Shown one piece after another: positions 1 through 9,313 of a stretch of DNA of 64,000 bases. The notes beneath the pieces are model-generated. The model saw only the letters and a list, made by a program, of their open reading frames with translations. It was not told the origin of the DNA and did no database searches. Source of the DNA: Metapseudomonas boanensis (GTDB lineage Bacteria > Pseudomonadota > Gammaproteobacteria > Pseudomonadales > Pseudomonadaceae); NCBI RefSeq assembly GCF_018704125.1, contig NZ_JAGTIS010000001.1:124001-188000 (forward strand). The letters run 5' to 3'. A program made the position numbers and the translations under genes. Position 1 is the first letter of the stretch. Every line of letters begins with the position of its first letter.

Positions 1-630
<630 letters not shown>

Positions 631-700
631 TCCCTAACTCCTCGGGCATCACGAAAAGCGGCGCTTGTGGCGCAGCGGAGCCCGTAAAACACGGATAAAC

Positions 701-728
701 AAAGCCCACTGCTTGTGCAGTGGGCTTT
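701..728 (-). terminator. Intergenic hairpin between braC and braD (attenuating terminator or mRNA stabiliser)
   Basis: A perfect 12-bp inverted repeat (aaagcccactgc / gcagtgggcttt) with a 4-base loop lies just after the braC stop. On the transcribed minus strand it is followed by GTTTATCC rather than a long T run, so it would be at best a partial terminator. Such elements between a binding-protein gene and its permease gene are commonly associated with excess transcript for the binding protein; that role is inferred here. Confidence 0.75.
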
Positions 729-745
729 GCGTTCAGGCGGGAAGC

Positions 746-1867
746 TTATTTAGCTTCGGTCTTGGTGCCGTCTTTGTGCCACTCGTACACCACGAAGCTG
801 AAGTCCTTCAGGTCGCCCTTGTCGTCGAAGGCCAGGGTGCCGGTCGGAGTTTCGAAGCTGTTGGCGCGCAGTGCGGCAGCAACCTTGCTGGTGTCGTCTT
901 CGCCGGCTTTCTTGATGCCTTCGGCGATGACTTGTACTGCGGCGTAGGCCGGGAACACGAACGGACCAGTCGGGTCTTCGTTCTTGGCCTTGAAGGCCGC
1001 TACCAGGGCCTGGTTCTTCGGATCCTGGTCGAACGACTTCGGCAGGGTAACCAGCAGGCCTTCGGAAGCCGGGCCAGCGATGGCGGACAGCTCTTTGTTG
1101 CCTACGCCTTCCGGCCCCATGAAGCGAACTTTCAGACCTTTCTCAGCAGATTGGCGCAGCAGCAGGCCAAGTTCCGGGTGGTAGCCGCCGTAGTAGACGA
1201 AGTCCACGCCAGCTTGCTTCAACTTGGAAACGATGGTGGAGAAGTCCTTGTCGCCGGCGTTGATGCCTTCGAACAGGGCCACTTTCACGCCTTTGCTTTC
1301 CAGGGTCTGCTTCACTGCAGTTGCGATACCTTCGCCGTACTGCTGCTTGTCGTGGATGACAGCAACGGTCTTCGGCTTGATCTTGTCTGCGATGAAGTTG
1401 CCGGCGGTCGGGCCTTGCAGGCTGTCCAGACCGATGGTGCGGAATACCAGCTGGTAGCCACGGGAGGTGATGTCCGGGCTGGTGGAGGCCGCGGTGATCA
1501 TCAGGATGCCTTCGTCTTCGTAGATGTCGGACGCGGGCTGGGTGGAGCTGGAGCAGAGGTGACCAACGACGTAATGGACGCCGTCGTTGACGATCTTGTT
1601 GGCTACGGCAACGGCCTGTTTCGGATCGCAAGCGTCGTCGTAAACCACGCCTTCGAGCTGGGCGCCGTTGACGCCACCCGCCTTGTTGATCTGCTCGATC
1701 GCCATCTTGGCGCCAATGAACTGCATCTCACCGTACTGGGCAACCGCACCGGTCACCGGGCCAGCCAAGGCGATCTTGATGGTGTCGGCAGCTACGGAGT
1801 AGCTGGCAACACCGGCGAGAGCCATGGCGGCGAACAGTTTGGAAATCTGCTTGGTAGCCTTATTCAT
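746..1867 (-). CDS. braC: Branched-chain amino acid ABC transporter substrate-binding protein
   Basis: Periplasmic leucine/isoleucine/valine-binding protein feeding BraDEFG. It has 373 residues, typical for BraC. A Sec signal peptide (KLFAAMALAGVASYSVAA) precedes the mature start near ADTIKIALAGP. The type I periplasmic-binding fold shows in AGPVTGAVAQYGEMQFIGAK, the disulfide-type pair around DDACDPKQA and GHLCSSSTQ, and the ligand-site segment GHLCSSSTQPASDIYEDEG. The ATG at 1867 has a GGAG eight bases upstream. It is first in the operon, followed by the hairpin and braD. Confidence 0.97.
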   Translation of the reverse strand: MNKATKQISKLFAAMALAGVASYSVAADTIKIALAGPVTGAVAQYGEMQFIGAKMAIEQINKAGGVNGAQLEGVVYDDACDPKQAVAVANKIVNDGVHYVVGHLCSSSTQPASDIYEDEGILMITAASTSPDITSRGYQLVFRTIGLDSLQGPTAGNFIADKIKPKTVAVIHDKQQYGEGIATAVKQTLESKGVKVALFEGINAGDKDFSTIVSKLKQAGVDFVYYGGYHPELGLLLRQSAEKGLKVRFMGPEGVGNKELSAIAGPASEGLLVTLPKSFDQDPKNQALVAAFKAKNEDPTGPFVFPAYAAVQVIAEGIKKAGEDDTSKVAAALRANSFETPTGTLAFDDKGDLKDFSFVVYEWHKDGTKTEAK

Positions 1868-2170
1868 AGTGCTCCACTCTTATGTTTTTCGTTGTTTTTG
1901 TCCTGGGTTGCCGAAGCGGCAGGGCAGGAAATTGCATCCCGTCAAGACCCGCCGGCAACTGTACCGGAACAGTGTAGATTGCTGGTTTACGGCTTGAAAA
2001 GTCGGCTAGTGATAGCGGAATGATCTTGTGTCGCTTATCTGAAACAAACGTATAGAAAAACGGCGTGCCTTGCGTGCGGTTATAAACGTCAGGCCGGGCT
2101 TGTATGAATGTTGACCGACGCTATCATTGCGCCCCCAATCCATTCGTTACCAACCAACACAAAACAAGCC
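1868..2170. other. Divergent intergenic region between braC and the DUF2288 gene
   Basis: About 300 bases holding the promoters of braC (leftward) and the DUF2288 gene (rightward). It is more AT-rich than its surroundings around 2020-2100. I did not find a sigma-54 -24/-12 element or a convincing operator. The reading frame open through 2023 on the plus strand is a shadow of braC. Confidence 0.5.
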
Positions 2171-2488
2171 ATGAACGAAGACGTTAGCACCCTCTATGCC
2201 AAGCTGCTTGGTGAAACCGCGGAAATCACCTGGCAGGAATTGCAGCCCTTCTTCGCCAGGGGGGCATTGCTTTGGGTCGAAGGTGACGAGGACCTCGTGG
2301 CGATTGCATTGGCCGTTGCCGAGGACGACAAGGCCAAGGTGGCCGAATTGCTCGCTGCCGGCAAACTGAGCAAAGTGGAGTCGGAGCGCGCCGAAGACCT
2401 GCTGGCACGCGACCCGCAACTTTGGGCCGTGGTGGTGGCGCCTTGGGTGCTGATCCAGGAGCGAGCTCAGGCCCCCGCATTGCACTGA
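2171..2488 (+). CDS. DUF2288 family protein
   Basis: Conserved small protein of unknown function, 105 residues. The frame is open from 2108, but the ATG at 2171 begins the family-like sequence MNEDVSTLYAKLLGETAEIT, so it is the likelier start. Features seen are WQELQPFFARGALLWV, an acidic alanine/lysine helix (VAEDDKAKVAELLAAGK) and a conserved-looking LWAVVVAPWVLIQE near the C-terminus. There is no signal peptide or membrane segment, so a soluble cytoplasmic protein is expected. It lies next to braC in the same relative position as the corresponding small gene in P. aeruginosa. The function is not known. Confidence 0.85.
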   Translation: MNEDVSTLYAKLLGETAEITWQELQPFFARGALLWVEGDEDLVAIALAVAEDDKAKVAELLAAGKLSKVESERAEDLLARDPQLWAVVVAPWVLIQERAQAPALH

Positions 2489-2565
2489 CAGAGCGCAACG
2501 GCAAACGCGAAAAGGCGAACTAGACTCAGCCTATTTGGTTCCCAGCGATCATTTGGAGGGTCACC

Positions 2566-2934
2566 ATGTTCGAGCCAGGTCACGTCCATCGCGCCAATGT
2601 GCCCGGTATTCCGGGAATGCAGGAGTTCTCCATTGATGTCTACTACGAAGCGCGGCCCAATGCCACGGAAGGGACCATGCTGCACGTCCGCATGGTTGGC
2701 GAGATCGAGGGTAGGCATTTCGAAGAGGAGTTCGAAATGCATCGAGATACTGCCTTCAACTTTGCCAGCGTGATATCCAAGGTTGCGGTCAAGAATGGCT
2801 TGAGCGCCAACAGCACGCTGATCATGCGCAACCACAAGGAATACGACCTGATGTTCGAGGATATCCGTCGAATCCTGGGGGCCAAGCCGGGCGAGCAAGT
2901 CAACTTCGATCACCTGGACAAGGACGGCTTCTAG
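2566..2934 (+). CDS. DUF5064 family protein
   Basis: Conserved Pseudomonas protein of unknown function, 122 residues, starting at an ATG with a strong GGAGG ribosome site (2552-2556). It opens MFEPGHVHRANVPG and contains an acidic beta-rich segment (HVRMVGEIEGRHFEEEFEMH) and a C-terminal YDLMFEDIRRILGAKPGEQV. There is no signal peptide or transmembrane helix. It probably forms a unit with the preceding DUF2288 gene (77-bp gap). I recognise the family but can assign no reaction. Confidence 0.85.
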   Translation: MFEPGHVHRANVPGIPGMQEFSIDVYYEARPNATEGTMLHVRMVGEIEGRHFEEEFEMHRDTAFNFASVISKVAVKNGLSANSTLIMRNHKEYDLMFEDIRRILGAKPGEQVNFDHLDKDGF

Positions 2935-2971
2935 TTTCTTGCAGCACAGGTTGGGATGAGCCGCAGGCGAG

Positions 2972-3028
2972 GCCCAACAATGCCGGTTTCTCCGAGAGGT
3001 GCGGGTTCGTTAGCCCGGTCGTTGGGCT
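2972..3028. repeat. Short intergenic inverted repeat with gcccaac/gttgggc arms, copy 1
   Basis: Lies between two convergent genes. The arms gcccaac (2972-2978) and gttgggc (3021-3027) enclose a GC-rich core with tccga and cccggtcgttgggct. A shorter copy with the same arms and related core sits at 17544-17583. It looks like a dispersed intergenic repeat that would fold into a hairpin at the ends of two converging transcripts. Confidence 0.5.
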
Positions 3029-3062
3029 ACGTTCCGCACCAACGTGGATTACCTGCACTGTC

Positions 3063-3830
3063 TCATGCGCTGACCCAGCGTTGTCGCATCCAACCGCTCA
3101 ATGCATCCACGCCCAGCACCAGGATCAGCATGGCCAGGATCACGCTGGCCGCTTGTGCTTCCTGGAACAGGCTGAGGCTGACGTAGAGCATCTGCCCCAA
3201 ACCGCCGGCGCCGACGAAGCCCAGTACGCTGGCCATGCGGATGTTGTTTTCCCAACGATACAGAGAATAGGCCACCAGTTGCGGCCAGACGCCCGGCAAG
3301 GTGCCGTAGCAGAAGGCGGTGACCCGTCCTCCGCCGCTCAGGCGGATCGCGTCGGCAGGTTCGGCCGGCGTATTTTCCAGGGCCTCGGCGAACAGCCGGC
3401 CCAGCACGCCGGCGGTGTGTAGCGCGAGGGCCAAGGTGCCGGCATTCGGTCCAAGGCCCGCAGCCAGCACCATCAGGGCCGCCCAGACCAGTTCCGGCAC
3501 GGCACGCAGGGTGTTGAGCAACAGGCGTGCTGCGCCTTGTGCCACAACCCCGAAACGACCGGCAGCAGGAAGTGCGAAGAGCATCCCGAGCAGGGCTGCC
3601 AACAGTGTCCCGAGCGCTGACATGGCCAGCGTCTCCAGGGTGCCTTGGCCGATGGCCTGCAAATGCTGGAAGGAAAGGTCCGGCTTGAGGAAGCGCGTGG
3701 CGTACCTCGCCATCTGTTCCAGGCTATCTCCGGCGAGCAGCGCTCCCAGATCGATACCGAGCCAGAGGAAAGAAGTCGCGACTGCTGCCAGGAGACCGAG
3801 CAGCAACGCCAGATTACCCAGCCGTCTCAC
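3063..3830 (-). CDS. PhnE-type ABC transporter permease 2 (putative selenate/oxyanion importer)
   Basis: Inner-membrane permease of a PhnCDE-like importer, 255 residues. The frame is open further upstream, but the GTG at 3830 has GGAGG at 3840-3836 and overlaps the stop of the preceding permease by 4 bases (GTGA), so it is the chosen start. About six membrane helices are evident; the BPD permease coupling loop is SLYRWENNIRMASVLGFVGA, followed by GGLGQML. Last gene of a four-gene operon (binding protein, ATPase, two permeases). The substrate is inferred from the closeness of selD/selU and from the binding-protein family; phosphonate uptake is the alternative. Confidence 0.85.
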   Translation of the reverse strand: MRRLGNLALLLGLLAAVATSFLWLGIDLGALLAGDSLEQMARYATRFLKPDLSFQHLQAIGQGTLETLAMSALGTLLAALLGMLFALPAAGRFGVVAQGAARLLLNTLRAVPELVWAALMVLAAGLGPNAGTLALALHTAGVLGRLFAEALENTPAEPADAIRLSGGGRVTAFCYGTLPGVWPQLVAYSLYRWENNIRMASVLGFVGAGGLGQMLYVSLSLFQEAQAASVILAMLILVLGVDALSGWMRQRWVSA

Positions 3831-4654
3831 GCAAACCTCCCCCGCAGCAGGCGGCTGATCTGGTCCGCGAACAGCACGAGAATCAGGAACGTCAGCAGCA
3901 TGCTGGCGACCTCGCCCCCGGCGAACATGCGCATCGACAGGTCGATCTGCTGGCCAAGGCCTCCCGCGCCGACAAAGCCCATCACCACTGAAGCGCGTAT
4001 TGCGCACTCCCAGCGATAGACGGTGTAGGAGAGCATCTCCGCTGCCGCATTAGGCAATACGCCGTAGGCGAAGGCCGCCAGCCTCGGGCTGCCGCCGGCG
4101 ATCAGGGCTCTTGCTGGCCGCGCATCCACCGACTCGAAAATTTCCGCATAGACCTTTCCGAGCATGCCACTGTAGGTGATGGCAATAGCCAGCACACCGG
4201 CGGTAGGGCCAAGCCCGACGGCACGGACGAACAGCAGTGCCCAGACAATCTCCGGAACGCTGCGCAAGAAAATCAGCAGGCCACGCACTGGCCAGCGTAG
4301 AGCTTGTGCCCACCAGGCTGGACGGCCGCCACGGGGCAGGGCGGAGATCGACAGTGCTCGACTGGCCCAGAGTGCCGCAGGCATGGCGATCAGCAGCGCC
4401 AGGCTCATGCCGGCGGTGGCGATAGCCAGCGTTTCCAGAGTGGCGTGCCCCAGCAGCAGGAGAAACTCCTCGCTGTGCTCGGGCGGCCAGAAGGCATCGA
4501 GGAACTGGCCCATGGTACGTGCGTTGTCGCTGTGCAACAGCACGCCGGGATTCAACTCGCTGAGTTTGAGCCCAGGCCAAAGCAACGCCAGCGCCAACAG
4601 GGTCAACAGCAAGCGCGGCAGCGCGGCGGGGTCGCGCGCAGAGGCTTTCAGCAT
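3827..4654 (-). CDS. PhnE-type ABC transporter permease 1 (putative selenate/oxyanion importer)
   Basis: A 275-residue integral membrane permease paralogous to the next gene. It shares the coupling loop pattern ([20 protein letters not shown] then AGGLGQQ) and the [13 protein letters not shown] segment, matched by RAVPELVWAALMV in the partner. The two probably form a heterodimeric channel. The N-terminus carries one helix and a longer periplasmic stretch before the core. It overlaps the ATPase gene by 7 bases and the second permease by 4, showing translational coupling. Confidence 0.87.
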   Translation of the reverse strand: MLKASARDPAALPRLLLTLLALALLWPGLKLSELNPGVLLHSDNARTMGQFLDAFWPPEHSEEFLLLLGHATLETLAIATAGMSLALLIAMPAALWASRALSISALPRGGRPAWWAQALRWPVRGLLIFLRSVPEIVWALLFVRAVGLGPTAGVLAIAITYSGMLGKVYAEIFESVDARPARALIAGGSPRLAAFAYGVLPNAAAEMLSYTVYRWECAIRASVVMGFVGAGGLGQQIDLSMRMFAGGEVASMLLTFLILVLFADQISRLLRGRFA

Positions 4655-5454
4655 CGCGGGATGTGCAGGATATGAGCGGGCACAGGCGGGGAGAGAGGCG
4701 CGCTGGCGTTCAGTTGTTCGTTGGCGTATAGCGCGTCCAGGTCCGCCTGGCTGACGTCGGTCGTTTGCCGGTCGAATGCGATCTGGCCATCGCGCACGCC
4801 GACTATGCGGGAAAAATGCGCCAAGGCCAGTTCCACCGCGTGGAGGCTCGCCAGCAGCGTGACGCCACGGGCACTGGCATCGGCACAGAGCACGTTCAGT
4901 GTGTGGTCGGCGAGCACCGGGTCCATGGCTGAAACCGGCTCATCGGCAAGGACCAGTTCCGGGGCCTGGTACAGTACCCGTGCAATACCGACCCGCTGCA
5001 GTTGCCCACCGGAGAGCTCGTCACAGCGTTGGAACAGCTTGTCGGTGAGGTCGAGCCGCGCCAGAGCCTCGGTCGCCCCGTCCAGGTCCGTCGGGTGCAG
5101 CAGGCTCGCCAGACTTTTCAGCAGAGACCACTGGCCCAGTCGGCCGGCCAGCACGGCGGTGACCACGCGCTGGCGGGGCGGTAAGGGCGGTGCCTGGTGG
5201 ACCAGGCCAATGCGCGCACGTAGACGCTGTCGGGCGCTGCCGGGCAGCGACCAGGGCGATTCGCCGAGCAGTTCAAGGCTCCCCTTGGTGGGCTTCAGGC
5301 TGGTGGCCAGCAGCCGTAGCAGGCTGGTCTTGCCCGCGCCGGACGGGCCGATGATGGCGACCCGCTCGCCGCGCACAACGTGCAGATCGATCGAGCGGAG
5401 CGCGACCAAGCCATTGGCGTGGACCAGGTCCACGCCTTGTAGGCTTACGGTCAC
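4648..5454 (-). CDS. PhnC-type ABC transporter ATP-binding protein (putative selenate importer)
   Basis: Cytoplasmic ATPase that would energise the two permeases, 268 residues. Walker A is [15 protein letters not shown], the Q-loop is near [12 protein letters not shown], the ABC signature is [13 protein letters not shown], Walker B is [13 protein letters not shown], and a switch histidine follows in [11 protein letters not shown]. The spacing matches PhnC-like single-domain subunits. The gene overlaps the binding-protein gene by 4 bases and the first permease gene by 7, so all four components are co-translated. Confidence 0.92.
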   Translation of the reverse strand: MTVSLQGVDLVHANGLVALRSIDLHVVRGERVAIIGPSGAGKTSLLRLLATSLKPTKGSLELLGESPWSLPGSARQRLRARIGLVHQAPPLPPRQRVVTAVLAGRLGQWSLLKSLASLLHPTDLDGATEALARLDLTDKLFQRCDELSGGQLQRVGIARVLYQAPELVLADEPVSAMDPVLADHTLNVLCADASARGVTLLASLHAVELALAHFSRIVGVRDGQIAFDRQTTDVSQADLDALYANEQLNASAPLSPPVPAHILHIPRC

Positions 5455-6302
5455 TTCAACAGGCCAGCGGAGCGAGCGGCTTCCTCGATGCCCTTGTAGT
5501 TTTCCGGCTTGGTCTCGATGAAACGACTGGCTGCCTGGAGGTCGAGAATCGCCTTGTGCTCGGGATTGGCTGGATCAAGGGCGAGGAAGGCCTTCTTGAT
5601 CTTCTCGGCCAGGGCCGGGTCCAGGGTTCCGCGCACAGTCCAGTTGTAGTCGTAATAGGTCGGGGTTGTGGCGAAAACCTTGACCTTGGCAGTGTCAACC
5701 TTGCCTGCATCCACCAGCTTCTGCCAGACGCTGGCATTGAGCACGCCTCCGTCGACCTTGCCGGCCTGCACCCACGCCACCGTTGCATCGTGGGCACCGG
5801 AGTAGGCAACGCGGGAGAAGAACTGCTCAGGCACGATGCCGTCCTTCTGCATGAAGTAACGCGGCATCAGGCTGCCGGACGTCGACGACACCGAGCCGAA
5901 GGCGAAGGTCTTGCCCTTCAGGTCTTGCAGCGACTTCACCGCCGGGTCGGCACTGATGAACTTGCTGGTGAACTTCTCGTCCTGCTCGCGCTGCACCAGA
6001 GGAATTGCATTGCCGGTCTTCAGGCGCGTCTGCACGAAGGTGAAACCACCCAGCCAGGCCATGTCCAGACGGTCGGCGGCCAGCGATTCGACAACGGCCG
6101 CGTAGTCGGCCACGGGCACGAACTCCACCTTCATACCCAGTTCTTTCTCCAGGTAAGCGCCGAGTGGCTTGAACTTGCGCAGCAGTTCGGTGGGGGCTTC
6201 ATCGGGAATGGCCGATACTTTCAGGGTTTCGGCAGCTTGGGAAATAACGGCGGACAGCGACAGGGCAATGCCGGCCGCGAAGGCCAGGGAGCGTTTGAAC
6301 AT
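5451..6302 (-). CDS. PhnD-like periplasmic substrate-binding protein, putative selenate ABC transporter
   Basis: Secreted solute receptor of the importer, 283 residues. The ATG at 6302 is preferred because it has GGAGA upstream and opens a clean signal peptide ([23 protein letters not shown]); the open frame continues to 6362 without such features. Family marks are [35 protein letters not shown] and the [14 protein letters not shown] segment. Known families: PhnD-like proteins encoded beside selenium genes form a subgroup annotated as putative selenate binding proteins. The nearness of selD and selU supports this; phosphonate or phosphite remains possible. It is divergent from the reductase gene across 125 bp. 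Confidence 0.85.
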   Translation of the reverse strand: MFKRSLAFAAGIALSLSAVISQAAETLKVSAIPDEAPTELLRKFKPLGAYLEKELGMKVEFVPVADYAAVVESLAADRLDMAWLGGFTFVQTRLKTGNAIPLVQREQDEKFTSKFISADPAVKSLQDLKGKTFAFGSVSSTSGSLMPRYFMQKDGIVPEQFFSRVAYSGAHDATVAWVQAGKVDGGVLNASVWQKLVDAGKVDTAKVKVFATTPTYYDYNWTVRGTLDPALAEKIKKAFLALDPANPEHKAILDLQAASRFIETKPENYKGIEEAARSAGLLK

Positions 6303-6427
6303 GGGATTCTCCGGTTCAATAGCGGAAAAGGCACGCGGATTATAGTGGCCGCGCGATTGCATGGAAGCGCTATATGCATGACCTGAGGTTAATATGCGGC
6401 TTCGACCAACTGCCCAGGAGTCCCGGG

Positions 6428-7318
6428 ATGACCGCTACGCTGCCTTCCATTGCATTTGCCGGCATCGGCCTGATGGGCCTGCCCATGACCCGTCGCCTGC
6501 TGGCCGCCGGCTACCCGCTCACGGTGTGGAACCGTTCCCCCGAGAAATGCGCCCCGCTGGTAGCACTGGGGGCACGCCGCGTGAACACCCCGGCTGAGCT
6601 GTGCGCCGAGGCAGACATTGTCATGCTTTGCCTGGCCGATACCCGGGTGGTGCGCAAGGTCGTATTCGGTGAGGGAGGTGTAATGGAGGGCGCCAAGCCG
6701 GGCCAGTTGCTGGTTGATTTTTCCAGCCTGGAACCGGACGCCACCCGCGAGATGGCGGCCGACCTGGAAGCGCGCAGCGGCATGCGCTGGGTCGATGCAC
6801 CGGTTTCCGGTGGCACGCTTGGCGCCGAGTCCGGCATCTTGACAATCATGGCTGGCGGGCATGAGTCCGATGTCGAGCATGTACGCCCCATCCTCATGAA
6901 CCTGGGCCAACGCCTCACGCGCATGGGTGGCGTGGGGGCTGGGCAGGTGACCAAGGTGTGCAACCAGATGATCGTGGCCTGCAATGCCCTGGTGATTGCC
7001 GAGGTCGTGGCCCTGGCGGAGAAAGCCGGGGTTGATGCCCGTCTGATCGCACCGGCCCTGGCGGGCGGGTTCGCCGACTCCAAGCCCTTGCAGATCCTGG
7101 GGCCGCAAATGGCCGACAGCCACTTCGAACCCATCAAGTGGCATGTGCGTACCTTGCTCAAGGACCTGGATACCGCAGTGCGCCTCTCCCGCGAACATGA
7201 TTCAGCCACCCCCCTTAGCGGCCTTGCCGCCCAGTTGATGCGTTTGCACGGCAGCCAGGGCAACCTGGAGCGCGATCCGGCTACGCTGGTGGAGATGTTC
7301 CGGGAGAATTCACGATGA
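6428..7318 (+). CDS. NAD(P)-dependent beta-hydroxyacid dehydrogenase, tartronate semialdehyde reductase-like (GarR/GlxR)
   Basis: Probable 2-hydroxy-3-oxopropionate reductase producing D-glycerate, 296 residues. The ATG at 6428 follows a CAGGAG ribosome site; the earlier in-frame ATG at 6374 lacks one. The Rossmann motif is GIGLMGLPMTRRLLAAG, the substrate-binding motif is DAPVSGGTLGAE, and the catalytic lysine motif is GAGQVTKVCNQM. The next gene overlaps by 4 bases and is hydroxypyruvate isomerase, which points to glyoxylate/hydroxypyruvate metabolism rather than 3-hydroxyisobutyrate; the family alone does not separate these substrates. No glyoxylate carboligase gene is in the window. Confidence 0.85.
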   Translation: MTATLPSIAFAGIGLMGLPMTRRLLAAGYPLTVWNRSPEKCAPLVALGARRVNTPAELCAEADIVMLCLADTRVVRKVVFGEGGVMEGAKPGQLLVDFSSLEPDATREMAADLEARSGMRWVDAPVSGGTLGAESGILTIMAGGHESDVEHVRPILMNLGQRLTRMGGVGAGQVTKVCNQMIVACNALVIAEVVALAEKAGVDARLIAPALAGGFADSKPLQILGPQMADSHFEPIKWHVRTLLKDLDTAVRLSREHDSATPLSGLAAQLMRLHGSQGNLERDPATLVEMFRENSR

Positions 7319-8094
7319 AGATTGCCGCCAACCTGTCCATGTTGTTCACCGATCGCCCATTGATAGAGCGGGTGATCGCCGCCCGCGTTGCAGGTTTCGA
7401 TGGGGTCGAGATTCAGTTTCCCTATGAACTGCCAGCGATTCGCCTGAAGGAAGTACTGGAGGCTGCCGGGTTGCCGTTGTTGCTGATCAACCTGCCTGCA
7501 GGCGACTTGATGAGCGGCGGGCCAGGTCTTGCTGCCGTGCCGGAGCGACAGGAAGAGTTCGATGTCGGCCTGGAGCAAGCCCTCAGTTATGCCGCAATGA
7601 CCCGGCCGCGCTTCGTCAATGTGTTGGCGGGCCGACTGGCGGATGGCGTCCCGCGCGATCGGGCGATGGCGTGTCTGGTGAATAATCTGCGCAAGGTCGC
7701 GGAGGCGTTCGCCGTGCTGCGGATCGGTGTCCTCTGCGAAGCGATCAATCCCCTGGATATGCCAGGCTTCCTGATCAGCACCCCCGAGCAATTGAGCGAC
7801 CTGCTGCACCGAGTCGATCACCCCAACCTGCAGGCGCAGTACGACCTCTACCACATGGCTCGTCAGGGCGTTGATCTGGCGGCGGGGGCACGGCTGTTGG
7901 CTGGCCGTATTGGCCATGTTCAGTTTGCCGATTGCCCGGGCCGCGGTGAGCCGGGCACTGGGACCCTGGATTTTGCCTCGGCGATCCGCGCCCTGCGGGA
8001 CAATGGTTACGAAGGTTGGCTAGGTGCCGAGTACAAGCCCACGGCACCGACCGCGGAAACCCTGGGATGGCTCGCCCAGTGGCGCAGTATGTAG
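7315..8094 (+). CDS. hyi: Hydroxypyruvate isomerase family protein (xylose-isomerase-like TIM barrel)
   Basis: Predicted to interconvert hydroxypyruvate and tartronate semialdehyde, 259 residues, the usual size for Hyi. Conserved pieces include MKIAANLSMLFTDRPL, GFDGVEIQFPYE, the metal-ligand regions VLCEAINPLDMPGF and QYDLYHM, HVQFADCPGRGEPGTG and the C-terminal GWLGAEYKP. It starts within the end of the reductase gene (ATGA overlap), so the two are co-translated and would work in sequence. The stop codon lies inside a REP-like sequence (8090-8110). Confidence 0.88.
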   Translation: MKIAANLSMLFTDRPLIERVIAARVAGFDGVEIQFPYELPAIRLKEVLEAAGLPLLLINLPAGDLMSGGPGLAAVPERQEEFDVGLEQALSYAAMTRPRFVNVLAGRLADGVPRDRAMACLVNNLRKVAEAFAVLRIGVLCEAINPLDMPGFLISTPEQLSDLLHRVDHPNLQAQYDLYHMARQGVDLAAGARLLAGRIGHVQFADCPGRGEPGTGTLDFASAIRALRDNGYEGWLGAEYKPTAPTAETLGWLAQWRSM

Positions 8095-8110
8095 GAGCGA
8101 AATCATTCGA
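8090..8110 (+). repeat. REP-like half element overlapping the hyi stop
   Basis: The stretch tgtaggagcgaaatcattcg resembles one arm of Pseudomonas REP sequences (gtaggagcga core) and contains the TAG stop of the isomerase gene. I could not find a matching inverted partner downstream, so it is a single or decayed copy. Confidence 0.4.
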
Positions 8111-8278
8111 TAAGGGACGCAGCGCCCCGGAGCCAGTGTTTGGGCCTGGTTGGTAGAGGATTCGCCCCCACAGCAATTCGTGGGTGAGGTCTCGACGGAG
8201 GAACCGACGGGGCATTCCTGCAGGCGCCGCCACCTTTGATAGAATCCGCGACCTGTCGAAATTCCTAGTGAGTGAGCC

Positions 8279-9313
8279 ATGAGCGAACCCATCCGCCTGA
8301 CCCAGTACAGCCACGGCGCTGGCTGCGGCTGCAAGATTTCCCCCAAGGTGCTGGACGTGATCCTCGCTGGGAGTGGCGCGCAGAACCTCGACCCGCGACT
8401 GTGGGTAGGCAATGCGTCGCGTGACGATGCAGCCGTCTATGCCCTGGACAACGAGTGGGGCGTGGTATCGACCACCGATTTCTTCATGCCGATCGTCGAC
8501 GACCCCTTCGACTTCGGCCGGATCGCCGCGACCAACGCCATCAGCGATATCTACGCCATGGGCGGCGACCCGCTGATGGCCATCGCCATCCTTGGCTGGC
8601 CGGTCAATGTGCTGCCGCCGGAGGTGGCGCGCGAAGTGGTGCGGGGTGGTCGCTCTATCTGCGACGAGGCGGGCATTCCTTTGGCTGGCGGGCACTCGAT
8701 CGATGCCCCGGAACCCATCTTCGGTCTGGCCGTTACCGGTGTCGTGCAGAAGCGCCACATGAAGCGCAATGACACCGCCACGGTCGGCTGCAAGCTCTAT
8801 CTGACCAAGCCGCTAGGCATCGGCATCCTCACCACCGCAGAGAAGAAGAGCAAGCTGCGCGCCGGCGACGTGGGCCTGGCCCGCGACTGGATGTGCACAC
8901 TGAACAAGCCCGGCAGCCGATTCGGCAAGCTGGAAGGCGTAAAGGCCATGACGGACGTCACCGGCTTCGGCTTGCTTGGCCACCTGGTGGAAATGGCCGA
9001 CGGTAGCGGCCTGACGGCGCGCATCGACTACGCCAAAGTGCCCAGCCTGCCCGGCGTCGAGTATTACCTGGAGCAGGGCTGCGTGCCAGGTGGCACGCAG
9101 CGCAATTTCGAGAGCTACGGTGAGCGCATCGCTCCGTTGCCGGAAGTGCAGAAGCTATTGCTTTGCGATCCTCAGACCAGCGGCGGGCTGCTGGTTGCGG
9201 TCACCCCGGAAGGCGAGGCGGAGTTCCTTGCAGTGGCCGACGAACTGAAGCTGCAGCTGGCTCCCATTGGTCAGCTGTTCGAGCGACAGAGCCACGCGGT
9301 CGAGGTGGCCTGA
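8279..9313 (+). CDS. selD: Selenide, water dikinase (selenophosphate synthetase)
   Basis: Makes selenophosphate from selenide and ATP, the selenium donor for 2-selenouridine and selenocysteine synthesis. It has 344 residues, typical for SelD. The glycine-rich N-terminus reads [12 protein letters not shown], with the catalytic position a cysteine (Cys16) followed by Cys18 and Lys19, so this is the Cys form and not the selenocysteine form. ATP/metal-binding motifs include [42 protein letters not shown] and [11 protein letters not shown]. Its TGA overlaps the selU ATG, so it is coupled to selU, the tRNA-modifying user of its product. Confidence 0.97.
   Translation: MSEPIRLTQYSHGAGCGCKISPKVLDVILAGSGAQNLDPRLWVGNASRDDAAVYALDNEWGVVSTTDFFMPIVDDPFDFGRIAATNAISDIYAMGGDPLMAIAILGWPVNVLPPEVAREVVRGGRSICDEAGIPLAGGHSIDAPEPIFGLAVTGVVQKRHMKRNDTATVGCKLYLTKPLGIGILTTAEKKSKLRAGDVGLARDWMCTLNKPGSRFGKLEGVKAMTDVTGFGLLGHLVEMADGSGLTARIDYAKVPSLPGVEYYLEQGCVPGGTQRNFESYGERIAPLPEVQKLLLCDPQTSGGLLVAVTPEGEAEFLAVADELKLQLAPIGQLFERQSHAVEVA

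Noticed and set aside
3831-4007. N-terminal extension of the second permease
   Set aside because: Lies within the first permease gene; the GTG at 3830 has GGAGG and a 4-base overlap.
9163-9312. Fifty-residue N-terminal extension of SelU
   Set aside because: Overlaps selD in another frame; the ATG at 9313 matches the known protein start and is coupled to the selD stop.
8279-9313. Selenocysteine-containing SelD
   Set aside because: The catalytic position is encoded by a cysteine codon and there is no in-frame TGA.
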